A DNA stretch of 64,000 nucleotides. Source: Streptomyces cyaneus (lineage in GTDB: Bacteria > Actinomycetota > Actinomycetes > Streptomycetales > Streptomycetaceae). Shown one piece after another: positions 15,132 to 26,175 of the stretch. Every line of letters starts with the position of its first letter. Within the stretch, counting starts at the first letter, position 1. Below the pieces are notes generated by a model. The model saw only the letters and a program-made list of their open reading frames with translations. It did no database searches and was not told the DNA's origin. The position numbers and the translations under genes were made by a program. The DNA lies in contig NZ_RQJW01000006.1 of NCBI RefSeq assembly GCF_004028635.1, forward strand, positions 434,001 to 498,000. Reading direction: 5' to 3'.

Positions 15132-16121
15132 ATGACCCGCACTCCCGTGAACGTCACCGTCACCGGCGCGGCCGGCCAGATCGGTTACGCCCTGCTCTTC
15201 CGCATCGCCTCCGGCCAGCTGCTCGGCGCGGACGTGCCGGTCAAGCTGCGCCTCCTGGAGATCACGCCCGCGCTCAAGGCCGCCGAGGGCACCGCGATGG
15301 AGCTCGACGACTGCGCGTTCCCGCTCCTCAAGGGCATCGACATCAGCGACGACCCGAACGTCGCCTTCGACGGCGCCAACGTCGCGCTGCTCGTCGGCGC
15401 CCGCCCCCGCACCAAGGGCATGGAGCGCGGTGACCTCCTCGAGGCCAACGGCGGCATCTTCAAGCCGCAGGGCCAGGCCATCAACGCCCACGCCGCGGAC
15501 GACATCAAGGTCCTGGTCGTCGGCAACCCGGCCAACACCAACGCGCTCATCGCGCAGGCCGCCGCGCCCGACGTACCGGCCGAGCGGTTCACCGCGATGA
15601 CCCGCCTCGACCACAACCGCGCGCTGACCCAGCTCGCGAAGAAGACCGGCTCCACGGTCTCCGACATCAAGCGCCTCACCATCTGGGGCAACCACTCCGC
15701 CACCCAGTACCCGGACATCTTCCACGCCACCATCGCCGGCAAGAACGCCGCCGAGGTCGTGAGCGACGAGAAGTGGCTGGCCGAGGACTTCATCCCGACC
15801 GTCGCCAAGCGCGGTGCGGCAATCATCGAGGCCCGTGGCGCCTCTTCGGCCGCCTCCGCCGCCAACGCCGCCATCGACCACGTCCACACCTGGGTCAACG
15901 GCACCGCCGACGGCGACTGGGTCTCCATGGGTATTCCGTCCGACGGTTCCTACGGCGTTCCGGAGGGGCTCATCTCCTCCTTCCCCGTCACCACCAAGGA
16001 CGGCAAGTACGAGATCGTGCAGGGCCTGGAGATCAACGAGTTCTCCCGCACCCGTATCGACGCCTCCGTCAAGGAGCTCGAGGAGGAGCGCGAGGCGGTC
16101 CGCTCCCTCGGCCTCATCTGA
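15132..16121 (+). CDS. mdh: Malate dehydrogenase
   Basis: 329 residues. Oxidises malate to oxaloacetate with NAD in the TCA cycle. The NAD-binding loop reads VTGAAGQIGYALLFRIASG near residue 8; substrate residues are in GARPRTKGMERGDLL and NPANTNALI; the catalytic His region is IWGNHSATQYPD; TRLDHNRALTQLA also fits. This is the cytoplasmic-MDH-like type used by Streptomyces. The ATG at 15132 lies after GGAG. A terminator follows. Confidence 0.97.
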   Translation: MTRTPVNVTVTGAAGQIGYALLFRIASGQLLGADVPVKLRLLEITPALKAAEGTAMELDDCAFPLLKGIDISDDPNVAFDGANVALLVGARPRTKGMERGDLLEANGGIFKPQGQAINAHAADDIKVLVVGNPANTNALIAQAAAPDVPAERFTAMTRLDHNRALTQLAKKTGSTVSDIKRLTIWGNHSATQYPDIFHATIAGKNAAEVVSDEKWLAEDFIPTVAKRGAAIIEARGASSAASAANAAIDHVHTWVNGTADGDWVSMGIPSDGSYGVPEGLISSFPVTTKDGKYEIVQGLEINEFSRTRIDASVKELEEEREAVRSLGLI

Positions 16122-16138
16122 GTTCTGTCACGAACCTG

Positions 16139-16178
16139 CGCGGGCCCCGTTCCGGTTTCTTCCGGGACGGGGCCCGCG
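16139..16178 (+). terminator. Terminator hairpin after mdh
   Basis: CGCGGGCCCCGT (16139-16150) pairs perfectly with ACGGGGCCCGCG (16167-16178), 18 bases after the mdh stop, and is followed by TGTTTT. Confidence 0.85.
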
Positions 16179-16236
16179 ACTGTTTTCGCCGCTAGCGTCG
16201 GAAGCAGTAAGCATCAGGTGATTCGGGGGACTTGCC

Positions 16237-17049
16237 ATGAGCGGATGGGACGGCAAACACGAGCCGAGCGAGGAGAGAGGCCAGGCGGCCTGGGCCGCGG
16301 GGGAGCTCGCACGGGAGCCGGTCACCCCGCCACCGTGGGCGTCGGCCCAGACCCAGACCTCGTTCTCGGCGCCCTGGCACATCCCGGCCCCCACTCAGCC
16401 CGCACCACGCCGCGCCCACCGGCTCCTGCCGGCCCTGCTCACCGCGGCCGTCCTCGGCGCAGGCGTCGGCACCGGCGTCTGGTACCTCATCCGCGACGAC
16501 GCCCCCGCCACCGGAACGGCTCCCCTGCCGCGCGTCACCGTCACCACGCCGTCGGCACCCACGCTCAACTCCCCCTCCCCGTCCCCCTCCTCGCTCCCGG
16601 GCTACCGCCGCGCCCAGGACCCCGTCGGCTACACCCTCCACGTCCCCGAGGACTGGATCCGCAGCCAGAAGCAGGGCGACAAGGCCCCGGTGGTCCGCTA
16701 CGACTCCCCGGACGGCGGCCGCAGCCTGCAGATCTTCGCGCTGGCGGAGGACACCCCGGCCGAGTCCCTCGACCTCGCCGAGAACGACCCCGGTTACGGT
16801 TTCTCGAACCAGCCCGGCTACCAGGCCCTGGACCGCGCCTCGGCCGCCACCTGGTCCGAGCTCACTTACCGCTACGACGACGAGAACAAGGGCCCGCGCC
16901 AGGTCATCGACCACCGCTTCGAGGCCGCCGACGGCACGCCGTACGCGATCCGCGCCGCCGGGCCGGAGGACCTGGCCCCGGCACTGGTCCGCGAACCGCT
17001 CGCCGCCGCACTGGAGTCCTTCTGCCCGGCGGGCGGGGGATGTCGGTGA
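16237..17049 (+). CDS. Single-span membrane protein with exported C-terminal domain
   Basis: 270 residues. A 58-residue cytoplasmic tail is followed by one transmembrane helix (about 62-86), a Pro/Ser/Thr linker and an exported domain (about 120-262) starting PVGYTLHVPEDWIRSQKQ. Domains of this shape occur at the C terminus of actinobacterial Ser/Thr kinases and in LpqN-like lipoproteins; I do not assign a function. It lies between mdh and a convergent MarR-GNAT gene. Confidence 0.75.
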   Translation: MSGWDGKHEPSEERGQAAWAAGELAREPVTPPPWASAQTQTSFSAPWHIPAPTQPAPRRAHRLLPALLTAAVLGAGVGTGVWYLIRDDAPATGTAPLPRVTVTTPSAPTLNSPSPSPSSLPGYRRAQDPVGYTLHVPEDWIRSQKQGDKAPVVRYDSPDGGRSLQIFALAEDTPAESLDLAENDPGYGFSNQPGYQALDRASAATWSELTYRYDDENKGPRQVIDHRFEAADGTPYAIRAAGPEDLAPALVREPLAAALESFCPAGGGCR

Positions 17050-17077
17050 CGGTGATGGTGGCGGTGGCGGTGGCGGT

Positions 17078-18088
17078 TCAGGAGTGCCGCAGGCGCTTCT
17101 CGAACCAGTGACTGCCGTAGATGTCGTCGGTGTAGGCGGGGATCTCCGCGTATCCGCAGGCCCGGTACATCGCCTGTGCCTCGGTGAGCGTGGCGTGCGT
17201 GTCGAGGCGTACGACGGTCAACTCCCGTACGGCGGCGGCATGTTCGAGGGCTCCGAGGAGACGGCGGGCCAGGCCGAGGCGGCGGGCGTCCTTGTGCACC
17301 CAGACGTGGCGGATCTCGCCGACGCCCGGTTCCAGGCGCCGTAGCGCCCCGCAGCCGACCGGCCGCCCCTCCTCGTACGCGACGAAGAAGGCGCCCGCGT
17401 CCCCGGACACCTCGTCCGGCCGGACCAGGAAGGACTTGTCGTAGCCCTCGGGGAAACGCGCGTCGATGTCGGCCGCGTAGGCGTCCAGGCAGGCGCGGGC
17501 GTCGGGGCTCGCTCCGTCGACCTCCTCGACGGTGATCCCGGCGAGGCGCAGCAGCCGTCGTGCCGTCGTCATGGCCTCGGTCAGTTCCGTGCGCTGTGCC
17601 GCGCTCAGCCCTTCGAGCAGCCTGGCCGCGGCCGCCTCGGCCCGCCGGTTCTGTTCCTTCACCTCGACCCGCCCGGCCGGGGTCAGCTCGATCATCCGCA
17701 GCCGGTTGTCATCCGGGTGGGCCCTCAGCCGGACCATGCCCTGCGCCTCGAGCGCCTTGGCCATCCGGCTCAGGTACCCGGCGTCCAGGCCGAGCCGGCT
17801 CCTGAGCTCGCGCAGGGACGCGCCGTCCCCGATCTCGAACAGCAGCCGGGCCTCGCCGAGCGGGCGGTTCTGGCCGAGATAGTGGTCGTCCAGTACGCCG
17901 ATCCGGCGCGTGAAGTAGCGGTTGAAACGGCGGAAGGCCGTCACGTCCTCCGGCGGGACCGGCTCCGCCGTGTCGGATGCGCGCCTGGACACAGTCCTCG
18001 CCGGCGTCGGCGCCGGCGCTGGTTCCGGCTCATGCCCTGGCTCTGGCTCTTGCCCTGGTTCTCGTTCTGGCCCTGGCCCTGACTCCAT
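17078..18088 (-). CDS. MarR-family regulator fused to GNAT acetyltransferase
   Basis: 336 residues. A repetitive acidic/Pro N-tail (about 1-40, PEPGHEPEP-type) precedes a MarR winged helix (about 45-185) with LRELRSRLGLDAGYLSRMAKALEAQGMVR. The C-terminal half (about 190-336) is a GNAT domain with GVGEIRHVWVHKDARRLGLA (acetyl-CoA loop region) and AMYRACGYAE. Fused proteins of this type are common in actinobacteria; substrates are unknown. The ATG at 18088 directly adjoins an 18-bp palindrome and has no clear ribosome site, so a downstream start such as the GTG at VSRRASD is possible. Confidence 0.85.
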   Translation of the reverse strand: MESGPGPEREPGQEPEPGHEPEPAPAPTPARTVSRRASDTAEPVPPEDVTAFRRFNRYFTRRIGVLDDHYLGQNRPLGEARLLFEIGDGASLRELRSRLGLDAGYLSRMAKALEAQGMVRLRAHPDDNRLRMIELTPAGRVEVKEQNRRAEAAAARLLEGLSAAQRTELTEAMTTARRLLRLAGITVEEVDGASPDARACLDAYAADIDARFPEGYDKSFLVRPDEVSGDAGAFFVAYEEGRPVGCGALRRLEPGVGEIRHVWVHKDARRLGLARRLLGALEHAAAVRELTVVRLDTHATLTEAQAMYRACGYAEIPAYTDDIYGSHWFEKRLRHS

Positions 18089-18091
18089 AAT

Positions 18092-18109
18092 CTTTGACTT
18101 TAGTCAAAG
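18092..18109. promoter_or_regulatory. 18-bp perfect palindromic operator before the MarR-GNAT gene
   Basis: CTTTGACT (18092-18099), TT spacer, AGTCAAAG (18102-18109). Its left end is 3 bases from the MarR-GNAT ATG and it contains the TAA stop of the WYL gene (18102-18100). Perfect symmetry and position suggest MarR autoregulation. Confidence 0.7.
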
Positions 18110-19080
18110 GTCGCGTCGGCGGCCATGCCCTCGGCCGCTTCCGTGAGGCGCCGGCCGAGTGCTCGGGCCGCCTCCCGCAGTTCCGGCGGTCCGACGATGC
18201 GGAACGGGGCTCGGATCGCCGTGAGCTGCCCGGCGTACCAGTCCGGTTCGTCGGTGGTGGCGAGGAGGCGGGTGGTGCGGTCGTCGATCGGCTCGGGGCG
18301 GCCCAGGCTGCGGGGGAGCCATTCGGTCACGAGCGCGACCGGCGCTTCGATCACGATCTCCACCTCATACGTCCAGCCCTGGGAGAGGTGCTCCTCGAGG
18401 GTCTCGACGGGACGCAGACCGGTGGGCGGCTCGAAGGTCTCGGGGAGCGCCGTCACCGTGGCGACCCGGTCCACGCGCAGGACGCGGCGCGCGTCGCGCG
18501 TGTGCGACCAGCCGAGCAGATACCAGCGGCCGTGGTGGACGACGACCGCCCACGGATCGACCTCCATGGTGCGCTCGCCGCGCGAGCCCAGCCGGTAGCC
18601 GAGGCGCAGGCGGCGGTGTGCGGCGGCGGCCTGGACGAGGGCGGCGGTGGTGTCGGGGTCGGGGCGGGAGGCGGCGTCGGGCCCACCCCGGGCGCTGACC
18701 TTGCGGACCGCCTCGGCCGGGTGCGCGACCGGTTCGGGCAGGGCGCGCAGGAGCTTGCCGAGCGCGCTGCCCACCGGGCCGGCCGGGTCGGCCGCGTCGT
18801 GATGGCCGTCCAGTACGGCCATGACCAGGCCGAGCGCCTCGGTCGGGGTGAACATCAGCGGCGGCAGGCGCAGGCCCCGGCCGAGGCGGTAGCCGCCGTA
18901 CGGGCCCCGGGTGGACTCGACGGGGATGCCGGCCTCGCGCAGGATGCCGACATAGCGGCGGGCGGCGCGCTCGGAGACGCCGAGGCGGTCGGCCAGGCGG
19001 TCGGCGGTGATACCGGGGTTGTTCTGGAGGAGTTCGAGGAGCAGGAGGGCGCGGGCGGTGGGGCTTTCGTCGTGGCTCAT
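18100..19080 (-). CDS. YafY/WYL-domain transcriptional regulator
   Basis: 326 residues. N-terminal HTH_11 (about 8-62: LLELLQNNPGITADRLADRLGVSERAARRYV). The WYL domain follows (about 145-215) with YRLGSRGERTMEVDPWAVVVHHGRWYLLGW, and a WCX-type end. WYL regulators sense ligands, sometimes nucleic acids; the target is unknown. It is upstream of and on the same strand as the MarR-GNAT gene, and divergent from the DinB-like gene 64 bases away, its likely target. Confidence 0.9.
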   Translation of the reverse strand: MSHDESPTARALLLLELLQNNPGITADRLADRLGVSERAARRYVGILREAGIPVESTRGPYGGYRLGRGLRLPPLMFTPTEALGLVMAVLDGHHDAADPAGPVGSALGKLLRALPEPVAHPAEAVRKVSARGGPDAASRPDPDTTAALVQAAAAHRRLRLGYRLGSRGERTMEVDPWAVVVHHGRWYLLGWSHTRDARRVLRVDRVATVTALPETFEPPTGLRPVETLEEHLSQGWTYEVEIVIEAPVALVTEWLPRSLGRPEPIDDRTTRLLATTDEPDWYAGQLTAIRAPFRIVGPPELREAARALGRRLTEAAEGMAADATFD

Positions 19081-19144
19081 CCTCGGCCCAGGTGACCTTT
19101 GATTCCGGAAGTGGATCGACCGGAACCGACCCTAGTCTGCCGTC

Positions 19145-19705
19145 ATGAGCTACGACACCGAAGAACAGGTCGTCACCGAGCCACCCGTCGCGGGCGACGA
19201 GATCGACACCCTCATCGGCTGCCTCGAACGGAACCGCAGGACGTTCGCCTGGAAGTGTGAGGGCCTCGACGCAGCCGGCCTGGGCGCGCGGCTCGCACCG
19301 TCCACGCTCACCCTGGGCGGGCTGCTCAAGCACCTGGCCCTCGTCGAGGACGAGTACTTCAGCCGGCGCCTGTCAGGGGTGGAGCTGGGACCGCCCTGGG
19401 ACGCGGCCGACTGGGATGCCGAGCCCGACTGGGAATGGCGCTCGGCCGCCCAGGACAGTCCGGACGAGTTGTACGCGCTGTGGGCGGCGGCGGTGGCGCG
19501 CTCGCGGGTCCATGTGCGCAAGGCCGTCGCCGAGGGCGGTGCCGGACACCTCGCCGCGTACACCACGGCACGCGGGGAGTCGCCGAGCCTGCGGCGCCTG
19601 CTCGTCGACATGATCGAGGAGTACGCCCGCCATCTCGGCCAGGCCGACATGATCCGCGAGTCGATCGACGGCCGGGTGGGGGAGGACCCGCCGGCGGACT
19701 TCTGA
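19145..19705 (+). CDS. DinB/DUF664-family protein
   Basis: 186 residues. The four-helix DinB-like pattern is visible: GGLLKHLALVEDEYFSRRL holds the first metal-ligand His, and LLVDMIEEYARHLGQADMIRE holds the C-terminal His pair typical of DUF664. Related proteins include bacillithiol/mycothiol-dependent transferases; the reaction here is unknown. Divergent from a WYL regulator, an arrangement that suggests regulation by it. Confidence 0.85.
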   Translation: MSYDTEEQVVTEPPVAGDEIDTLIGCLERNRRTFAWKCEGLDAAGLGARLAPSTLTLGGLLKHLALVEDEYFSRRLSGVELGPPWDAADWDAEPDWEWRSAAQDSPDELYALWAAAVARSRVHVRKAVAEGGAGHLAAYTTARGESPSLRRLLVDMIEEYARHLGQADMIRESIDGRVGEDPPADF

Positions 19706-19794
19706 ACCACTCCACGGCTTCTGAACCAGCCTTCGGCGTCCCTTTCGTTCCTGTTTGCCCGCATGTTCAGTGACACAGCACACTTTCGGCCATC

Positions 19795-19862
19795 GATTGC
19801 GCATGCAATCCGAGGGCCCGGGCAGGCGATGACGGTCCTCGTGAGTGACACCTGTGTGACTC
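19795..19862 (+). promoter_or_regulatory. Two inverted repeats upstream of the choline/betaine operon
   Basis: GATTGC (19795-19800) and GCAATC (19805-19810) are perfect arms around GCAT. GAGTGACAC (19843-19851) and GTGTGACTC (19854-19862) match at 8 of 9 positions. Both are upstream of the ATG at 19899 and are candidate operators; no adjacent regulator gene of BetI type is present. Confidence 0.4.
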
Positions 19863-19898
19863 AGGGGCACCGACCAGGAACGGAAGGCAACACCGATC

Positions 19899-21425
19899 AT
19901 GACCGGACAGCAGGCGCGGCAGGCACACCAGACGATTCACGCGGGCGGCGAGTGGCGCGAAGCCGTCACCGGCGCGACGCGCGAGATTCTCGACCCTGCG
20001 GACGCCCTGCCCTTCGCCGTGGTCGCGGAGGGTGACGAGAAGGACACCGACCTGGCCGTGGCGGCCGCCCACCGGGCCTTCGACGGCGGCCAGGGTCAGT
20101 GGCCCCGCACTCCCGTCGCCGAGCGCGCCGCCCTGCTGCGCCGCGTCGCCGACCTGCTGACGCGCGACCGCGAGAAGCTCGGTCTGCTGGAGAGCCGCGA
20201 CGCCGGGAAGACCGTCGAAGAGGGCCGGGTCGACATCGACTGCGTCGCCGACGCCTTCCGCTACTTCGCCGACCTCGTCGCCGCCGAGGCGCCGGGCCGG
20301 GTCGTCGACGCGGGCTCGCCCGACATCCACAGCGTCGTCGTCCATGAGCCGGTCGGCGTGTGCGCGCTGATCACGCCCTGGAACTACCCCCTCCTCCAGG
20401 CCAGTTGGAAGATCGCGCCCGCGCTCGCCGCCGGGAACACCTTCGTCGTCAAGCCGAGCGAGATCACGCCGCTGACGACGATCGCCTTGATCGAGCTGCT
20501 CGTCGAGGCCGGTCTCCCGTCCGGCGTCGCCAACATCGTCACCGGGCCCGGCCATTCCGTCGGCGCCCGGCTCGCCGAGCACCCCGACGTCGACCTCGTC
20601 TCCTTCACCGGCGGCCTGGTCAGCGGCACGAAGGTGGCCCAGGCCGCCGCGCCCAGCGTCAAGAAGGTCGCCCTCGAACTCGGCGGCAAGAACCCCAACG
20701 TCGTCTTCGCCGACGCCTGCGCCACCGACGAGGCCTTCGACACCGCCGTCGACCAGGCCCTCAACGCCGCCTTCATCCACAGCGGTCAGGTCTGCTCGGC
20801 GGGCGCCCGCCTCATCGTCGAGGAGTCGATCCGGGACCGGTTCGTCGCCGAACTCGCCCGCCGGGCAAGCCGTATCCGCCTCGGTCGCGGCACCGCGGAC
20901 GGCGTCGAGTGCGGACCGCTCGTCTCCGAGCAGCAGCGCGCCAAGGTCGAGGCGTACGTCGACTCCGCGCTCAAGGACGGCGCGGTACTGCGCTCCGGCG
21001 GCAAGCGTCCCGAGCCCTCGCCCGAGCGGCCGCAGAACGGCTACTTCTACGAGCCGACCCTCCTCGACCACTGCCACCGCGAGATGGCCGTCGTACGCGA
21101 GGAGGTCTTCGGCCCGGTCCTCACCGTCGAGACCTTCCGCACCGAGGACGAGGCGATCGCCCTCGCCAACGACACCGAGTACGGCCTCGCGGGCGCCGTC
21201 TGGACCGCCGACGCGGGCCGGGCCCGCCGGGTCGCCGGGCGCCTCCGGCACGGCACCGTCTGGATCAACGACTTCCACCCCTACCTCCCGCAGGCGGAGT
21301 GGGGCGGCTTCGGCAAGAGCGGGGTGGGCCGCGAGCTCGGCCCCGCCGGACTCGCCGAATACCGCGAGAGCAAGCACGTCTACCAGAACCTCGCGCCCAA
21401 GCCGGTGCGCTGGTTCGCGGGCTGA
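19899..21425 (+). CDS. betB: Betaine-aldehyde dehydrogenase-like ALDH
   Basis: 508 residues, full-length aldehyde dehydrogenase. Expected reaction: betaine aldehyde to glycine betaine with NAD(P). Visible motifs: WNYPLLQ (161-167), KPSE with Lys185, FTGG (236-239), the Glu260 active-site ELGGKNP, and catalytic Cys299 in GQVCSAGARL. The gene opens a tightly packed set with a GMC dehydrogenase and a glycine betaine-type ABC transporter, which makes the betaine assignment likely, though family motifs alone would allow other aldehydes. Confidence 0.9.
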   Translation: MTGQQARQAHQTIHAGGEWREAVTGATREILDPADALPFAVVAEGDEKDTDLAVAAAHRAFDGGQGQWPRTPVAERAALLRRVADLLTRDREKLGLLESRDAGKTVEEGRVDIDCVADAFRYFADLVAAEAPGRVVDAGSPDIHSVVVHEPVGVCALITPWNYPLLQASWKIAPALAAGNTFVVKPSEITPLTTIALIELLVEAGLPSGVANIVTGPGHSVGARLAEHPDVDLVSFTGGLVSGTKVAQAAAPSVKKVALELGGKNPNVVFADACATDEAFDTAVDQALNAAFIHSGQVCSAGARLIVEESIRDRFVAELARRASRIRLGRGTADGVECGPLVSEQQRAKVEAYVDSALKDGAVLRSGGKRPEPSPERPQNGYFYEPTLLDHCHREMAVVREEVFGPVLTVETFRTEDEAIALANDTEYGLAGAVWTADAGRARRVAGRLRHGTVWINDFHPYLPQAEWGGFGKSGVGRELGPAGLAEYRESKHVYQNLAPKPVRWFAG

Positions 21426-21475
21426 CCCGAGCCCCGTAAGCCCGTCCAGCCCGAACCACCCTGGAGTACCACCCC

Positions 21476-23007
21476 ATGCCCGACACCACCCCCCACACGT
21501 ACGACTACGTCGTCATCGGCGGCGGCACCGCAGGCTCCGTCATCGCCTCCCGCCTCACCGAGAACCCGGATGTCACCGTCGCCGTCATCGAGGGCGGCCC
21601 CAGCGACGTCGGCCGCGACGACGTGCTGACCCTGCGCCGCTGGATGGGCCTGCTCGGCGGCGAGCTGGACTACGACTACCCGACCACCGAGCAGCCCCGC
21701 GGCAACTCGCACATCCGGCACAGCCGCGCCCGTGTCCTCGGCGGGTGTTCGAGCCACAACACCCTGATCGCCTTCAAGCCGCTGCCGTCCGACTGGGACG
21801 AGTGGGAGGCGGCCGGCGCCAAGGGCTGGGGCGCGGTGCCGATGGAGGCGTACTTCGCCCGGCTGAAGAACAACATCGTCCCGGTCGACGAGCAGGACCG
21901 GAACGCCATCGCCCGTGACTTCGTCGACGCGGCGCAGGGCGCGCTGGACGTGCCGCGCGTCGAAGGCTTCAACAAGCAGCCCTTCACCGAGGGCGTCGGC
22001 TTCTTCGACCTCGCCTACCACCCCGAGAACAACAAGCGTTCCTCGGCGTCGGTGGCGTATCTGCACCCGGTGATGGACGAGCGCGAGAACCTCACCATCC
22101 TGCTGGAGACCTGGGCGTACAAGCTGGAGCTCGACGGCACCCGCGCCGAGGGCGTGCACGTGCGCACCAAGGACGGCGAGGAGCTGCTGATCCGCGCCCG
22201 GCGCGAGGTCGTCCTGTCCGCGGGCGCCGTCGACACGCCCCGCCTGCTGATGCACTCCGGCATCGGCCCCAAGGAGGACCTCACCCAGCTGGGCATACCC
22301 GTGGTCCACGACCTGCCGGGCGTCGGCGAGAACCTGCTCGACCACCCCGAGTCGGTGATCGTCTGGGAGACCCACGGCCCGATACCCGAGAACTCGGCGA
22401 TGGACTCCGACGCGGGCCTGTTCGTCCGCCGCGACCCCGAACACCAGGGCCCCGACCTGATGTTCCACTTCTACCAGATCCCCTTCACGGACAACCCCGA
22501 GCGACTGGGCTACGAGCGGCCGGAGTTCGGGGTGTCCATGACCCCGAACATCCCCAAGCCCAAGAGCCGCGGCCGGCTGTACCTGACCAGCGCCGACCCG
22601 GCCGTGAAGCCCGCCCTCGACTTCCGCTACTTCACCGACGAGGACGACTACGACGGCAGGACGCTGGTCGACGGCATCCGTATCGCCCGCGAGATCGCCG
22701 CCACCGAACCGCTGGCGAGCTGGCTCAAGCGCGAGGTGTGCCCCGGCCCGGACGTCACGGACGACGAGGAGCTGAGCGAGTACGCGCGCAAGGTCGCGCA
22801 CACCGTGTACCACCCGGCGGGCACCTGCCGTATGGGCGCCGCCGACGACGAACTGGCCGTCGTGGACCCGCAGTTGAGGATCCGCGGCTTGGAGGGCATC
22901 CGTATCGCGGACGCCTCCGTCTTCCCGACGATGACCGCCGTGAACCCGATGATCGGGGTGCTCATGGTCGGGGAGAAGGCCGTGGACCTGATGGGAGGTG
23001 AGGCGTG

Positions 23008-23008
<1 letters not shown>
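21476..23008 (+). CDS. betA: GMC-family choline dehydrogenase-like oxidoreductase
   Basis: 510 residues. FAD-binding N terminus YDYVVIGGGTAGSVIASRL with the downstream acidic residue in VIEGG; GMC signature around LGGCSSHNTLIAF; C-terminal catalytic region HPAGTCRMG and MTAVNPMIG. In context it oxidises choline to betaine aldehyde, feeding the upstream dehydrogenase. It is 50 bases after betB and overlaps the ATPase gene. Confidence 0.88.
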
Positions 23009-24224
<1,216 letters not shown>

Positions 24225-24225
<1 letters not shown>

Positions 24226-26174
24226 TGGCCACCGTCACCACTGCCGCCCCTCGTATCGCGGTTCCCGGCGTCCTCAAACGCCCCGGCATCCGCAAGCTCC
24301 TGCTGCTCGCCCTCGTCGCCGCGATCCTCGTACCGCTGGCCGACGCCCGCTGGGCGAGCGGCACCTGGCCCGCCGCGCTGACCGTCGACTTCACCGAGCC
24401 GCTCACCAAGGCCAGCGTCTGGATCATCGACAACCGGGACAGCCACCCGCTGTTCCTCTACTTCTTCGGGCACATCAGCAACGCGGTCGTGCTCTGCGTA
24501 CGCGCCGTGTACCTGGTGCTGCTCGCGGCCGGCTGGGCCGGCGTCACCGCAGCCGCGTCCCTCGTCGCCTGGCGCGTCGCCGGCTTCAGACTCGCCGCGG
24601 GCACCGGGATCGCCTTCCTGGCCTGCGGGTTCCTCGGCATGTGGATCCCGACCATGCAGACCCTCGCGCTCATGGTCGTCGCGGTCCTCGCGTCGGTCGC
24701 CGTGGGCGCGCTGCTCGGTCTCGCCGCCGGTCTCTCCGACCGTATGGACAAAATCCTGCGCCCCGTCCTGGACACCATGCAGGTGCTCCCGGCGTACGCC
24801 TACCTGCTCCCCGTCGTCCTGGTCTTCGGCATGGGCGTCCCCGCGGCCGTCCTGGCCACCGTCGTCTATGCCGCCCCGCCGATGGCCCGGCTCACCGCCC
24901 TCGGCCTGCGCGGCGCCGACAAGGAGGTGCTGGAGGCGGTCGAGTCGCTCGGCACCACCGCGCGGCAGCGCCTGCTGACCGCCCGCATCCCGCTGGCCCG
25001 CAAGGAGCTCCTCCTCGGCCTCAACCAGACGATCATGATGGCGCTGTCCATGGCGGTCATCGCGTCGGTCATCGGCGCGGGCGGCCTCGGTGACCGCGTC
25101 TACCAGGCGCTGGGGTCCGTGGACGTGGGCGCGGCACTCGCGGCCGGTATCCCGATCGTGCTGCTCGCCGTCGTACTGGACCGGGTGACCGGCGCGGCGG
25201 GGGAGGCGCTCGGTGACGAGCCGCGGCCGGGCGGCCGGGCACGCTGGCTGTACGCCCTGGTCGCCGCCGTGGCCGTAGCCGTCGCCGGGCGGCTGGCGGG
25301 ACGCCTCGACTGGCCCGACGCCTGGGCCCTGAACATCGCCCAGCCGGTCAACCGCGCCGTCGACTGGATGACCGACCACCTCTACTCCGGCGTCCCCGTC
25401 ATCGGCGGCACCGCCGACTGGGCGGCCCACTTCACCACCTGGGTCCTCGACCCCGTGCGCGACACCCTGCAGTGGCTGCCCCGGTGGTCGGTCCTGCTGA
25501 TCGTCGCCGCCCTCGCCTGGCTGATCGGCACCTGGCGCACCGCGCTGACCGCCGTGCTCGCCATGGCCGCGATCGGCGTCCTGGGCGTGTGGACTCCGTC
25601 GCTCGACACCCTCTCCCAGGTGCTGGCGGCCGTCGCCGTCACCCTGGTCCTGGGCTTCGCGACCGGCATCGCGGCGGCGCGCAGCGACCGGGTCGAACGC
25701 CTGCTGCGGCCCGTCCTGGACGTCTTCCAGACGATGCCGCAGTTCGTGTACCTGATCCCGGTGGTCGCGCTGTTCGGCGTGGGCCGCGCCCCGGCCGTCG
25801 CGGCAGCCGTCGTCTACGCCCTGCCCGCCGTCGTCCGCATCACCACCCAGGGCCTGCGCCAGGTCGACCCGGCCGCCCTGGAGTCGGCCCGCTCGCTCGG
25901 CGCGACGCCCGCCCAGCAGCTGCGCCAGGTCCAACTCCCGCTCGCCCGCCCGGCGCTGCTGCTCGCCGTCAACCAGGGCGTCGTCCTGGTCCTCGCCGTC
26001 GTCATCATCGGCGGCCTGGTCGGCGGTGGCGCGCTCGGCTACGAGGTCGTCGCCGGCCTCGCCCAGGGCGACCTCGCGACCGGTCTGGTGGCCGGCGCGG
26101 CGATCGTCTGCCTGGGCCTGATGCTCGACCGGGTGACCCAGCCGACGGAACGCCGCGCGAAGAAGGGAGCGTGA
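24225..26174 (+). CDS. Glycine betaine/proline ABC transporter permease, duplicated-domain protein
   Basis: 649 residues. Two homologous permease halves are fused. Each has a BPD_transp_1 core with the EAA-type loop: EAVESLGTTARQRLLTARIPLA in the first (about 240-275) and ESARSLGATPAQQLRQVQLPLA in the second (about 550-585). Each half is preceded by a long W-rich membrane segment (SVWIIDNRDSHP and VDWMTDHLYSGVP regions). One polypeptide therefore replaces the usual homodimer. TGATG overlap with the ATPase gene; the binding-protein gene follows after one base. Confidence 0.92.
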
Positions 26175-26175
26175 C

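Noticed and set aside
19767..21377. Long minus-strand frame opposite betB
   Set aside because: Antisense shadow of the aldehyde dehydrogenase with repetitive Gly/Asp/Val composition.
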